A stretch of 64,000 nucleotides of DNA from an uncultured Coriobacteriaceae bacterium (lineage in GTDB: Bacteria > Actinomycetota > Coriobacteriia > Coriobacteriales > Atopobiaceae): contig CADBCS010000016.1 in NCBI GenBank assembly GCA_902793195.1, positions 1 through 64,000 on the forward strand, read 5' to 3'. The notes beneath the pieces are model-generated. The model did no database searches and was not told the DNA's origin. It saw only the letters and a program-made list of their open reading frames with translations. Each line of letters opens with the position of its first letter. The stretch's first letter is position 1. This document shows positions 1-8,632 of the stretch, piece after piece. The position numbers and the translations under genes are program-made.

Positions 1-360
1 CCCGCCGAGCCGGACCGCTGGCCGTTCTTGGCCCAGCCCATCCAGCCGAAGCGCTGGCAGTGCACGCGGTAGTACACGTCATACTTCTTCGCCATCTCGC
101 CGTAGAGCTTGATCTCGATGGCCTCGAGCCGGTAGGACTTGCCGGAGGTGCCGCTCATGGCCCCGTCCTTGCGCCAGCCCTGCCAGCCGATGCGCTGCAC
201 GTGCGTGCGGTACTGGATGCCGCCTGCGCACGGCAGGTCGGAGAGCCTCACGTTTATGCCCTCCAGGCGGAAGCTGCGCCCGCTCGTCCCGCTCATGGCG
301 CCGTCGGAGACGAACTTCTGCCAGCCGATGCGCTGGACGTGCGTGCGGTACGAGACGTGC
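1..360 (-). pseudogene. Out-of-frame ChW (clostridial hydrophobic W) repeat tail of the surface protein
   Basis: Read in the frame one base away from the upstream ORF, this stretch encodes consecutive ChW-type repeats: YRTHVQRIGWQ, DGAMSGTSGRSFRLEGI, then a second YRTHVQRIGWQ unit ending in SYRLEAIEIKL, then a third partial unit (VHCQRFGWMGW) cut by the left edge. ChW repeats are known cell-surface modules that often end large secreted proteins of Gram-positive bacteria. Removing one copy of the 22-bp duplication at 341-384 joins PHVSYRT directly to HVQRIGWQ. That shows this tail belongs to the gene starting at 5283. Either the gene is broken, or the duplication is a reversible or assembly feature. 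Confidence 0.8.
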
Positions 361-3300
361 GGGCGTGCGGTACGAGACGTGCGGCACGGGCGCGGGCGCC
401 GGGGTCGAGATCCTGAACGTCGCGCCCCGGTACGTCACGTCGTAGTTGCCCTGCGTCGCGGGACCCGAGGCGGTGATGGCGTACGTCCCCGCCGTCTCGC
501 CCGGCGCGCGCCTCACGTAGTAGGTAATCGTGTCGCCGCCGACCAGCCCGCTGACGGTCGCCGTGAGCTTGGGGTCGGTCGCGCCCATGGCCTTGGAGGC
601 GTCGCTTGCCACGACGGTCACCGACCTTCGCGACACGTCGTACGGCCTGGACGTCCTGCCGGCGTAGTTGCCCCTCCCGACGACGGTCACCCAGTGCCTT
701 CCCGCGTCGCGCGCCGAGGCCCCCTCGAGCGTGTAGTCGGTGCCGGCGACGAGCTCCCTGCCGTCCAGGACCACCTTTGGCCTCACGCTGTGCGTGCCGC
801 CGTCGTACGTCCATCCCGAGACCTCGGTGACGCTGGCGCCGCCGAGGTCCTTGGCCGTTATCGAGAAGGTCACGGCCTTCGTTCCCCAGAAGAGGCCGGA
901 GCCCTCCGACCCCGTGGCGTGGAAGCTCACCTGTGCGCCGGGGCCGGCCGAGGTGTTGTTCGCGTAGGAGACGGTGTAGTCCGTGCCCTCGACGAGCTGG
1001 TACGTCTCGGACCGATCGCCCTTTACCAAGGTAAGAGACAGGCGCATGTCGTCCTGCGTGACGGACTGGCCGGTGTAGGTCTTGTCCAGGACGCCCGTCA
1101 CCTGGGCGCGCCCGATGTCCGTGGCGTCGTTTAGGGCCGCGAGCGCATCGTCGCGCGTCGCCACGGCGTCCCGCATGCGGCCGTCCGCCGCCGCGGAGAG
1201 TCGCTGGGCCTCCATGAGCGTCGCGATCGCGGCGGAGAGCCGCGCCTGGAGCGTGGGGTCGTTGAGCGATGCGAGCGCCTCGTCGTACGCCTGCTGCCTC
1301 TGTCCCACGACGGCCTGCGCGTCCCGCTCCGTCGCCGCGGCCCGCCCCTCGTTGCCGGCGAGCTCCTGCCGCCTTCCCTCCAACGCGGCCTTTTGCTCCC
1401 GCGCCTCCGCCAGCGACTGCTGCGCCTGGTCCCTCGCGTCCCGGGCGTCCCCGAGCGCGCTCTGGGCGTCCAGGAGGTCCTGCTCCGCCTGTGCGAGGGT
1501 GGCCTGCGCGCCGCCCAGCGCCTCAAGGGCGGCAACCACGGCGGGGTCGTTCGAGACGTCCGGGGTCCCGCTGTTGACGGCTTTCTGCGCCGCGATCAGC
1601 CTGGCCTGGGCGGCGTCTCGGGCGGAGACCGCGGCCTCGTAGGCCGTCTGCTTCTCGCTGGCGGCCTGGGCAGCCGCCTGGGTAGCCGCCTGCGCCTGCT
1701 CGTAGGCGCCCAAGGCGTTGTCCGCGACGGTCTTCTTCGCGGCGGCGTCAGAGGCCGCGGCGTTGTAGGCGCTGGTGGCGGCCTGCAGTTGCGCGACGGC
1801 ATTGTCGTAGGTGGTCTGGGCGGTGGTCGCTGCGGTCTGGGCGGCTTGGAGCGCGGCGTTCGCGGTCGCCAGGGCGTCCTGCTTGGCGGAGACCCGAGTG
1901 TCAGCGACCTGCTTTGCCCTCGTGGCGTCGTTCAGTGCGGCGCTGGCGGAATTGATTTTGCCGATGGCAGGATTCTGGTAGGTCAGCAGGCGTTGCTCGT
2001 ACTCCTCCACGGTGTAAGCGGTGGTCTCCACCTGCGAGCGGAAATGCTGAACGGAGGCTCCCTCAGTTTTACCAGGCGTTCCAGATGCCAACTGATTCCA
2101 TGGGGTGAAGTTCAATCCAATTCCAGTGTATGCATATGCTGGATTGGCAAGATTGAAGTAGTGGCCGACATTCGGGGTGTATCCCAAGTAGGCACTCAAC
2201 CCGGTCATGTTCAGCCAGTATTGCGCCACGTTCGGGTTTTGTGCGACAAGCGACTCCCAGAGTGCCTTCTCCTCATAGAACCAGCCTTGGTAGTTGTACT
2301 CCATGCCATAGGCGGCGATGAACAGGTTCTCCGCGGCCGTTCCGCCATGGTAATCTGCCATGTTCAGAGTAACCCCATTAGCAGTGCGAGCGTGGTCATA
2401 GTAGTATGTAGAAAAGTTAGCATTGCGCTCTGCCGAAGCCATCAGCTCGTCCGTGACGAGGAGTGCGGGTAGGTTGAGTTCAGCACGAATCTGATTGCAG
2501 TACTTAATCCATTGAATGGCAGCCAGCATATTGCCCAGAGCGGTAGCATCGTCCTCCCCGCCGATTTCGGTATGGGAGGCGAAGGTCGTTGCCGGACGCT
2601 GGTTGTTGCCCGTGGTGACCGGACCCTCCTTAGAGGTGGTGTCCGTCAGGTAGCCCGATGCCGCCGTGGAGCCCATCGCATCGAAGAACGCCACGGTGCC
2701 CCCCGCCAGGAAGTCGTCGTAGGCCTGCTTGGCCGCATCGTATGCTGCCTGCTTCTCGGCGAGGACGCTGGCTGCCGATGCCTGTGCCTGCTGTGCATCC
2801 TCCAAAGCGGCTTGAGCCTTCCGCTGGGCCTCCTGCTTCTCGGCGAGGATGGCGTTTGCCGCATCCAGGGCACTCTTCGCCGTGCTCTTGTCGGTCTCCG
2901 CCGCGTTCTTGGCCTGCTCGGCTTGGCTGGCCGTCTGGTCAGCCTGCTGGCTGGCTGCGTCCTTGGCCTCCCAGTTGGACTTGGCGGTCGCCTCTGCCTG
3001 CTGTGCCTGGGCGAGGGCGTCCTGAGCGGTCTGGTTCTCCGAGTCGGCCGTTCCGACGGCGGCGCTGGCGCTGTCGTACTCGGCCAGGGCCTGGTCCAGC
3101 CGCGCCTGCAGCTCCTGCCGTCCCGCGGACGCCGCCGTCTCGCATGCGCTCTCGTAGGCCTGTTGCTTGGTGCCCACGTCGCTCGAGGCCGCGTCGCGTG
3201 CCCGCTGCCTGGCGTCGACGTTGCCCTGTGCCGCCAGGACGTCCTGCTCGGCGGAGCCCACGGCGCCCTCGAGGGCGGCAATGTTGTTGTTGAGCTCGGT

Positions 3301-5283
3301 GATCTGGCTCTCGTTCTGCTCCCTCGCCGCGGTCGCGGCCTCCTTGGCCGCCGTGGCCTCCGCGAGGGTGGCGTTGGCCGCGGCGAGCTCGTCCGCGGCG
3401 CCGCGCACCTGCGCCACGAGCGCCTCGTTTCCCTGCACCACGAGGTCGTACGACGCCTGCGCCTGGCCAAGCTCCTCCCTGAGCGCGTCTGCGGCGGACG
3501 TCGCCTGGTCGGCCGCGTCCTGGGCCGTCGCATACTCCCTGCGGAGCTGGTCCAGGATCGACAGCCCCTCCGGGTTCTGCGGGTCGGCGGCTATCGTGAG
3601 CGTGCCCGGGCTGAAGGTCAGCGCGTAGCCTCCCTGGCTCGCTTCGCCGGAGACCCATATGGTGTAGGTGCCGGCCGCCTCGCCCGGCTGCCGCCAGAGC
3701 CGGTACGAGACCGTCTCGCCGCCGAGGGTGCCCTCGACCGTCGCCGTGAGCTGGGGATCGTCCTGCCCCGCCACCTTGGCCTTGTTGTCGGCCGACACGG
3801 TGACGGGCCTTGCGGCGACCGTGTACGGGCGTCTCACGGTCCCCTCGTAGTCCCCCGCGCCCGTGATGGTGAGCGTGTAGTCTCCCGCGTCGCGCGCGGA
3901 CACGTCGCCGCCGAGCGTGTAGTCCGTGCCGCTCCGCAGCGCGGTGCCGCCGAGCGTCACCGTCGGCACCAGCGTGTGTGCCGTCGCGTCGTAGGTCCAC
4001 CCGTCCACGCCCGTAACCGTCGCGGTCGAGATGCTGGTCTTGGGCGGGTTCGGGTTGCTCGTGTCGACGATGGTGAGGCCGTCCGTCCCGTTGGGGAACA
4101 CGGCGTCGAGGTCTGCGGTGCCGTCGGTCATGACCTCTTGCAGGCTATCGCAACCCCGGAACATGTACTCCTGGCCAATAGCCTTGCTCACGTCCACGCC
4201 CGATATGTTCACGCTCTGCAGCGACGTGCAGTTTGCGAACATGTCATCGACTTCCGGGGAGCTGTCCATGCTGAAGCCCGAGATGTCAGCCGATGCGAGG
4301 CTCGTGCAGTATCCGAACATGTCATCCATGTACTTGACTTTTGAAGTGTCGAAGCTCGAGACGTCAATCGAGGCGAGGCTCGTGCAGCCGTTGAACATAG
4401 AGGACAAGTTCGTCACGCTTGAGGTGTCGAGGTTCGAGACGTCAATCGAGGCGAGGCTCGTGCAGCCCATGAACATGCGACCCATGTTCTCGACGCTTGA
4501 GGTGTCGAGGCGCGATACGTCAATCGAGGAGAGGCTCGCGCAGCCCATGAACATGGAAAACATATACGTCACGTTTGAGGTGTCGAGGTCCGTGATGTCA
4601 ATCGAGGCGAGGCTCGTGCAGCCCTGGAACATATAGGCCATACTCGTCACGCTTGAGGTGTTCAGGTTACTCACATCGACCGACTCGAGACTCGAGCAGT
4701 GTTCGAACATGTACTGCATGCTTGTGACTGCGGAAGTGTCGATGTTCCCGAGGTTTATCGACTCGAGCTTGGGGCAGTTGGAGAACAACCTCCACAACGA
4801 GGTGCACTCAGACGTGTCGAGGCGAGAGAGGTCGACCGATTTGAGCTCGGGATAGTTGAGGAACATGCCGCTCAAGGATGTGGCGTGGGTGCCCTCGGCA
4901 AAGGTCGCAGACGTGACCTGGCTCTTGTATTCGTAGAAGGGATTGTTTTCGGCCGGTTCGAAATTAATCCTACTGCCGATGGCGGTATACATCCCGTTAC
5001 TTGAGCACATGGACTCGAACGTCCCCGACACGCCGTCGGTCGGGTATATGGTGAGGTTGCCGTCTGCGTCGATGCGCCAGGAGCACGTCCCGAGCGTACC
5101 CGTCGCTATGTCGCCGGCGCTCTGCGCCCCAATCGGCTGGTCGACCGGCAGTTCCTCGACCACCACCTCGGTGGGAGACAGTTCGTCCGCTATGGCACCT
5201 GTTGGCACCCCGCCAAACGCCATGATCACGCTAAGCACCAACGTCATTGCGACTCGTAGACCGCGTGGGGTGTTCCTCGGCAT
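79..5283 (-). CDS. Giant secreted surface protein: BspA-like repeats, MBG domains, coiled coils, CAP domain
   Basis: A secreted, probably wall-associated adhesin-like protein of 1,734 codons up to an out-of-frame stop. Residues 1-32 are a signal peptide (basic start, hydrophobic core, cleavage near AIA-DE). About residues 135-390 hold ten 26-residue BspA/DUF285-type repeats (MFxGCTSLxSIDVSxLDTS). An MBG-like beta domain pair follows (about 415-575). Then come an Ala/Gln-rich coiled coil (about 580-880), a CAP/SCP-like domain (about 880-1100), a second coiled coil (about 1110-1400), and another Ig/MBG region up to about 1640. The last ~95 residues are His/Arg-rich and read out of frame, because a 22-bp duplication at 341-384 shifts the frame. 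The true C-terminus is the ChW repeats annotated at 1-360. The start is ATG behind GAGAGGAGTGGTGAC. The domain calls are from motif recognition; binding partners are unknown. Confidence 0.85.
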   Translation of the reverse strand: MPRNTPRGLRVAMTLVLSVIMAFGGVPTGAIADELSPTEVVVEELPVDQPIGAQSAGDIATGTLGTCSWRIDADGNLTIYPTDGVSGTFESMCSSNGMYTAIGSRINFEPAENNPFYEYKSQVTSATFAEGTHATSLSGMFLNYPELKSVDLSRLDTSECTSLWRLFSNCPKLESINLGNIDTSAVTSMQYMFEHCSSLESVDVSNLNTSSVTSMAYMFQGCTSLASIDITDLDTSNVTYMFSMFMGCASLSSIDVSRLDTSSVENMGRMFMGCTSLASIDVSNLDTSSVTNLSSMFNGCTSLASIDVSSFDTSKVKYMDDMFGYCTSLASADISGFSMDSSPEVDDMFANCTSLQSVNISGVDVSKAIGQEYMFRGCDSLQEVMTDGTADLDAVFPNGTDGLTIVDTSNPNPPKTSISTATVTGVDGWTYDATAHTLVPTVTLGGTALRSGTDYTLGGDVSARDAGDYTLTITGAGDYEGTVRRPYTVAARPVTVSADNKAKVAGQDDPQLTATVEGTLGGETVSYRLWRQPGEAAGTYTIWVSGEASQGGYALTFSPGTLTIAADPQNPEGLSILDQLRREYATAQDAADQATSAADALREELGQAQASYDLVVQGNEALVAQVRGAADELAAANATLAEATAAKEAATAAREQNESQITELNNNIAALEGAVGSAEQDVLAAQGNVDARQRARDAASSDVGTKQQAYESACETAASAGRQELQARLDQALAEYDSASAAVGTADSENQTAQDALAQAQQAEATAKSNWEAKDAASQQADQTASQAEQAKNAAETDKSTAKSALDAANAILAEKQEAQRKAQAALEDAQQAQASAASVLAEKQAAYDAAKQAYDDFLAGGTVAFFDAMGSTAASGYLTDTTSKEGPVTTGNNQRPATTFASHTEIGGEDDATALGNMLAAIQWIKYCNQIRAELNLPALLVTDELMASAERNANFSTYYYDHARTANGVTLNMADYHGGTAAENLFIAAYGMEYNYQGWFYEEKALWESLVAQNPNVAQYWLNMTGLSAYLGYTPNVGHYFNLANPAYAYTGIGLNFTPWNQLASGTPGKTEGASVQHFRSQVETTAYTVEEYEQRLLTYQNPAIGKINSASAALNDATRAKQVADTRVSAKQDALATANAALQAAQTAATTAQTTYDNAVAQLQAATSAYNAAASDAAAKKTVADNALGAYEQAQAATQAAAQAASEKQTAYEAAVSARDAAQARLIAAQKAVNSGTPDVSNDPAVVAALEALGGAQATLAQAEQDLLDAQSALGDARDARDQAQQSLAEAREQKAALEGRRQELAGNEGRAAATERDAQAVVGQRQQAYDEALASLNDPTLQARLSAAIATLMEAQRLSAAADGRMRDAVATRDDALAALNDATDIGRAQVTGVLDKTYTGQSVTQDDMRLSLTLVKGDRSETYQLVEGTDYTVSYANNTSAGPGAQVSFHATGSEGSGLFWGTKAVTFSITAKDLGGASVTEVSGWTYDGGTHSVRPKVVLDGRELVAGTDYTLEGASARDAGRHWVTVVGRGNYAGRTSRPYDVSRRSVTVVASDASKAMGATDPKLTATVSGLVGGDTITYYVRRAPGETAGTYAITASGPATQGNYDVTYRGATFRISTPAPAPVPHVSYRTPARLVPHARPAHRLAEVRLRRRHERDERAQLPPGGHKREALRPAVRRRHPVPHARAAHRLAGLAQGRGHERHLRQVLPARGHRDQALRRDGEEV
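341..384. repeat. Perfect 22-bp tandem duplication causing a frameshift
   Basis: Bases 341-362 and 363-384 are identical 22-mers beginning GCGTGCGGTACGAGACG. Because 22 is not a multiple of 3, the extra copy throws the C-terminal ChW repeats of the surface protein out of frame. A single copy restores a continuous reading frame. Confidence 0.9.
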
Positions 5284-5384
5284 GTCACCACTCCTCTCAG
5301 GCGTTTGAAGTAATTATAAGAGAAGCTGAACAACATTTGATGGGCGAACGGCAAGAAAACACCACCCGGACAAAGGTCGCTCGC

Positions 5385-5434
5385 CCTTCGGGGACGGTCC
5401 CTTCCGGACTAGTCCTTCGGGGACGGTCCCTTCT
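5385..5434. repeat. GGGGACGGTCCC-family intergenic repeat, two copies
   Basis: Two direct copies of CCTTCGGGGACGGTCCCTTC start at 5385 and 5414, with a period of 29. They lie between the surface-protein gene and the end of the liv/ybaK operon. The core GGGAC-G-GTCCC is palindromic. The same core occurs near 14966, 20743, 26548 and 53833. Function unknown; it lies downstream of ybaK, but the family is not confined to gene ends. Confidence 0.8.
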
Positions 5435-5483
5435 GGTGCAGTCGCCCCCGCGGCGCCCACCGCGCCCGCCTCAAACCTCTCAC

Positions 5484-5993
5484 TCACACGCCAACGGTTA
5501 TGTCGCACAGGGTCGCCTGCAAATGCCGCACCAAATCGTCGGGCGCGAGCATGAGGCACACCCCCTTCTTGCCTCCCGAGACACCAATGCGATCGAACAA
5601 CTGCGCCGTCTCGTCCACGACGGTGCGAAACCGCTTCCTCATTCCCACCGGAGAGCACGCACCACGCCGATAGCCGCACACGGGCTCCAGGTCGCGTACG
5701 TGCATCATCGAGAGACTCTTCTCCCCCACCGCCCGAGCTGCCTTCTTGAGGTCCAGCTCGTCGGCAACGGGAATGCAGCAGACCACGTGATCGCCCGTTG
5801 GGGTAACGGTCACCAGCGTCTTGAACTGCGAGTCCTCGTCCACGCCCAGCGCATGCGCAATGCGTATGCCCAAATCGCGCTCGGGGGTCCCCTCCTCCTC
5901 TTCGTAGGTAAGGACCTCGAACGCGATGCCCGAGCCCTCCAGCTCGCGCATCGCATTGGTCTTTGGGACCTTGTCGCGACGTCCGCGCACCAT
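5484..5993 (-). CDS. ybaK: YbaK/Cys-tRNA(Pro) deacylase
   Basis: A 169-aa protein of the YbaK/aminoacyl-tRNA editing family, which hydrolyses Cys wrongly attached to tRNA-Pro and acts in trans with prolyl-tRNA synthetase. The sequence has the expected KTNAMRELEGSGI N-terminus, the TLVTVTPTGDHVVCCIPVADELD core, and the GYRRGACSPVGMRK loop typical of YbaK. The start is ATG at 5993, 4 bp after the livF stop at 5998. It is therefore probably the last cistron of the liv operon, with no obvious functional link to transport. Length matches the family (about 155-170 aa). The name follows the E. coli homologue; the exact tRNA specificity is inferred. Confidence 0.88.
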   Translation of the reverse strand: MVRGRRDKVPKTNAMRELEGSGIAFEVLTYEEEEGTPERDLGIRIAHALGVDEDSQFKTLVTVTPTGDHVVCCIPVADELDLKKAARAVGEKSLSMMHVRDLEPVCGYRRGACSPVGMRKRFRTVVDETAQLFDRIGVSGGKKGVCLMLAPDDLVRHLQATLCDITVGV

Positions 5994-5997
5994 TGCC

Positions 5998-6705
5998 TCA
6001 GCCTCCCAGATAGGCACGCCGCACGCGCGGGTCATGCAGCAGGTCGTTGGCGTCGCCACTCATCGCAACCCGGCCCGTCTCGAGCACATAGGCCCGTTGA
6101 GCGATAGAGAGGGCCATGCTTGCGTTTTGCTCGACCAGCAGAATGGTGGTCCCCTGGTCATGGAGACGCGCGATTATGTCGAAGATCTCCTGCACGAGCA
6201 GTGGTGCCAAACCCATGGACGGCTCGTCGAGCATGAGGAGCTTGGGCTTGGACATGAGCGCACGAGCCATGGCGACCATCTGCTGCTCGCCGCCGGAAAG
6301 CGTGCCGGCGGCCTGCGAGCGACGCTCCCGCAGACGCGGAAATGTCTCGTACATGCGCTCGAGCATCTCGCCCGTCTCCTTGGCGGTGCGCGTGTAGGCG
6401 CCCATCTCGAGGTTCTCCAGAACGGTCATCTCCTGGAAGATCCTGCGCCCCTCGAGGCACAGGGCGACGCCCCTGGACACCATCTTGTGCGTCGGGACCT
6501 TCGCAACGCTCTTGCCCTCGAGCTCGATGACGCCCGAGCGTGCCCTGAGCAGTCCCGCCACCGTGTTGAGCGCCGTCGACTTGCCCGCACCGTTCGCCCC
6601 GATGAGAGTGACGATCTCGCCTTCCCCCACCTCGAACGAGACGCCCTTGACGGCATGGATCGCACCATAATAAACATTGAGATTGGAGACCTTGAGCAGG
6701 CTCAT
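5998..6705 (-). CDS. livF: Branched-chain amino-acid ABC transporter ATP-binding protein LivF
   Basis: A 235-aa ABC ATPase, one of two that power the branched-chain amino-acid importer. Visible are Walker A (GANGAGKST), the signature LSGGEQQ, Walker B (LLMLDEPSMGLAP) and the switch His (LLVEQN is the LivF form of that region). The MGLAP segment and the absence of the LivG-specific C-terminal extension point to LivF rather than LivG. The ATG at 6705 lies one base after the livG stop, with a GGCGGTGAG ribosome site inside the end of livG. Fourth and last transporter cistron after livK has been counted separately: order livK-H-M-G-F. Confidence 0.93.
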   Translation of the reverse strand: MSLLKVSNLNVYYGAIHAVKGVSFEVGEGEIVTLIGANGAGKSTALNTVAGLLRARSGVIELEGKSVAKVPTHKMVSRGVALCLEGRRIFQEMTVLENLEMGAYTRTAKETGEMLERMYETFPRLRERRSQAAGTLSGGEQQMVAMARALMSKPKLLMLDEPSMGLAPLLVQEIFDIIARLHDQGTTILLVEQNASMALSIAQRAYVLETGRVAMSGDANDLLHDPRVRRAYLGG

Positions 6706-6706
6706 G

Positions 6707-7537
6707 CTACTCACCGCCCTCACGTGCGTCCTGTTTGCCCAGATACGCCTCGATCACCTGGGGGTTACCCTGTATGTCCGCAGGCGTGCCACTTCCGATT
6801 ACCTCGCCAAAGTTGAGCACCGTGATCTTCTCGCAGATGCCCATGACCAACTCCATGTCGTGCTCGATGAGCAGCACGGCGACACCAAACGTGTCCCGTA
6901 TGTGCGCGATGGCCTCCATGAGCCCCGCGGTCTCGGACGGGTTCATGCCCGCCGCCGGCTCGTCCAGAAGCAACAGCTTGGGATTGGTCGCGAGCGCACG
7001 CGCGATCTCCAAGCGCCGTTGGGCACCGTAGGGCAACGAGCCCGCAACATCGTCGGCATTGTCGGCCATGCCGAACACGTCGAGCAGCTCGAGTGCCCGC
7101 CTGTGGTACTCTCGCTCGCTCGCCCAAAAGCGCGGAAGCCTGAGGATGCTGCTCCACATGCCACATTCCACCTGGTTGTGCAGGCCAACACGGACGTTTT
7201 CCTCCACGGTGAGCGTGCTGAACAGGCGGATGTTCTGGAAGGTTCTCGCAATGCCGGCCTTGCTCACCTTTGCGGCGCTCATGCGAGCCGTATCCTGGCC
7301 ATCGAGCAGAATCGTGCCGTGCGTTGGCTGGTAGACCTTTGTGAGCAGGTTGAAGACCGTCGTCTTGCCTGCGCCGTTTGGACCTATGAGACCTGCAATC
7401 TGCGTGCGGCCCACCACAAGGTTGAGGTCGTTCACGGCACGCAGGCCACCGAACTCGATGCCCAGGTGCTGGCACTCGAGCACGGCGTCGCCAACGTCAC
7501 CCATGGGCTCGCGCTTGTCCCTATCCTCACTGCTCAT
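6707..7537 (-). CDS. livG: Branched-chain amino-acid ABC transporter ATP-binding protein LivG
   Basis: A 276-aa ABC ATPase partner of LivF. It shows Walker A (GPNGAGKTT), the NLLTKVYQPTHGTILLDGQD segment after it, the RTFQNIRLF Q-loop, the Walker B LLLLDEPAAGMNP, and the IEHDM switch typical of LivG. The start ATG at 7537 overlaps the end of livM by 11 bp. An in-frame ATG at 7504 (MGDVGD) is a shorter alternative. It sits on the cytoplasmic face of the LivHM channel. Confidence 0.92.
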   Translation of the reverse strand: MSSEDRDKREPMGDVGDAVLECQHLGIEFGGLRAVNDLNLVVGRTQIAGLIGPNGAGKTTVFNLLTKVYQPTHGTILLDGQDTARMSAAKVSKAGIARTFQNIRLFSTLTVEENVRVGLHNQVECGMWSSILRLPRFWASEREYHRRALELLDVFGMADNADDVAGSLPYGAQRRLEIARALATNPKLLLLDEPAAGMNPSETAGLMEAIAHIRDTFGVAVLLIEHDMELVMGICEKITVLNFGEVIGSGTPADIQGNPQVIEAYLGKQDAREGGE

Positions 7538-8630
7538 GCGTGCCACCCCCGTTCGCGGCCCCGGCAGACAGGGTTGGCCCGTCGCCCGGTCTTCGTCGCA
7601 GGCGGTCGCGCAGCGCATCGAAGGCGGACCGCACCCTCGCGTTGTTGGTGGCGATCATCACCACAATGAGGACGACTGCATAGATGAGCATGTAGTAATC
7701 CCCGATGGAGCGCAACATCTCGGGAAGCAGCGTGAGCAGGGCGGCCGAGACAATGCCGCCACGAATGTTGCCGATGCCACCCAGCACCACGAACACGAGA
7801 ATGAGGATCGAGGTGTTGAAGTCGAACTTCTTGGGGACGACGGTCGAGTAGTTCATGGCATAGAGCGCCCCGGCCATGCCCGCAAGCGTCGCCGAGACCA
7901 CAAAGGCGATGAGGCGGTACTTGGTGACGTTGATGCCCACCGACTCGGCTGCGATGCGATTGTCGCGCACGGCCATGATGGCGCGCCCCGTGCGGCTGTT
8001 GACGAGGTTGAGCACCACCGTGAGGGTAAAGAGGATGAGCAGGAAGCCGGCAAGGAGCGTGGAGAGCTTGTCGACCCCCGAGGCCCCCTGCGGACCGTCT
8101 ATGATCACGATGCCCCTTTGCAGCCCCAACGCCCGTGAGCTCTCCATGGAGAAGTGCAGGCCGTTGGCATCGACGCCCAAGTAGAGGTTGTTGAGCAGGT
8201 TCTTGATGATCTCGCCAAATGCCAGCGTCACGATGGCAAGGTAGTCGCCACGAAGGCGCATGACCGGAAGGCCGATGACGATGCCTGCGATGGCCGCCAT
8301 CACACCCGCCACGACTATGGCGATGGCCAGCCTGAGCGGGTCCGGCCCCACGACGCCGCGCAGGCATATGGACGCGGCCAGACCGGAGAACGCGCCCACG
8401 CTCATAAAGCCCGCGTGACCCAGCGAAAGCTCGCCCGAGACCCCCACCACCAGGTTGAGCGAGATGGACAGGCACACGTACACGCACACGGGCACCAGCA
8501 AGCCGCCAAGGAAGTAGCTGATGGAATGGGTCGAGACGAGGCATTGCAGAACGACGTAGGCCACGACGACGATGGCGTAGGTAAGGATGTGAGACCTGGT
8601 GGTCTTCCTGAGGTTTCCCAGCATGCCCAT
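7527..8630 (-). CDS. livM: Branched-chain amino-acid ABC transporter permease LivM
   Basis: A 367-aa integral membrane protein of the LivM family with about ten hydrophobic segments (for example ILTYAIVVVAYVVLQCL at the start). It carries the conserved SGELSLGHAGFMSVGAF, the EAA-like loop (NLLNNLYLGVDANG), and the family motif AVRDNRIAAESVGINV. The start ATG at 8630 (MGMLGNLRK) is 2 bp from the livH stop. A second ATG lies 6 bp downstream. A long open frame upstream of this start overlaps livH and was excluded. It forms the membrane channel with LivH. Confidence 0.92.
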   Translation of the reverse strand: MGMLGNLRKTTRSHILTYAIVVVAYVVLQCLVSTHSISYFLGGLLVPVCVYVCLSISLNLVVGVSGELSLGHAGFMSVGAFSGLAASICLRGVVGPDPLRLAIAIVVAGVMAAIAGIVIGLPVMRLRGDYLAIVTLAFGEIIKNLLNNLYLGVDANGLHFSMESSRALGLQRGIVIIDGPQGASGVDKLSTLLAGFLLILFTLTVVLNLVNSRTGRAIMAVRDNRIAAESVGINVTKYRLIAFVVSATLAGMAGALYAMNYSTVVPKKFDFNTSILILVFVVLGGIGNIRGGIVSAALLTLLPEMLRSIGDYYMLIYAVVLIVVMIATNNARVRSAFDALRDRLRRRPGDGPTLSAGAANGGGTHEQ

Positions 8631-8632
8631 GT

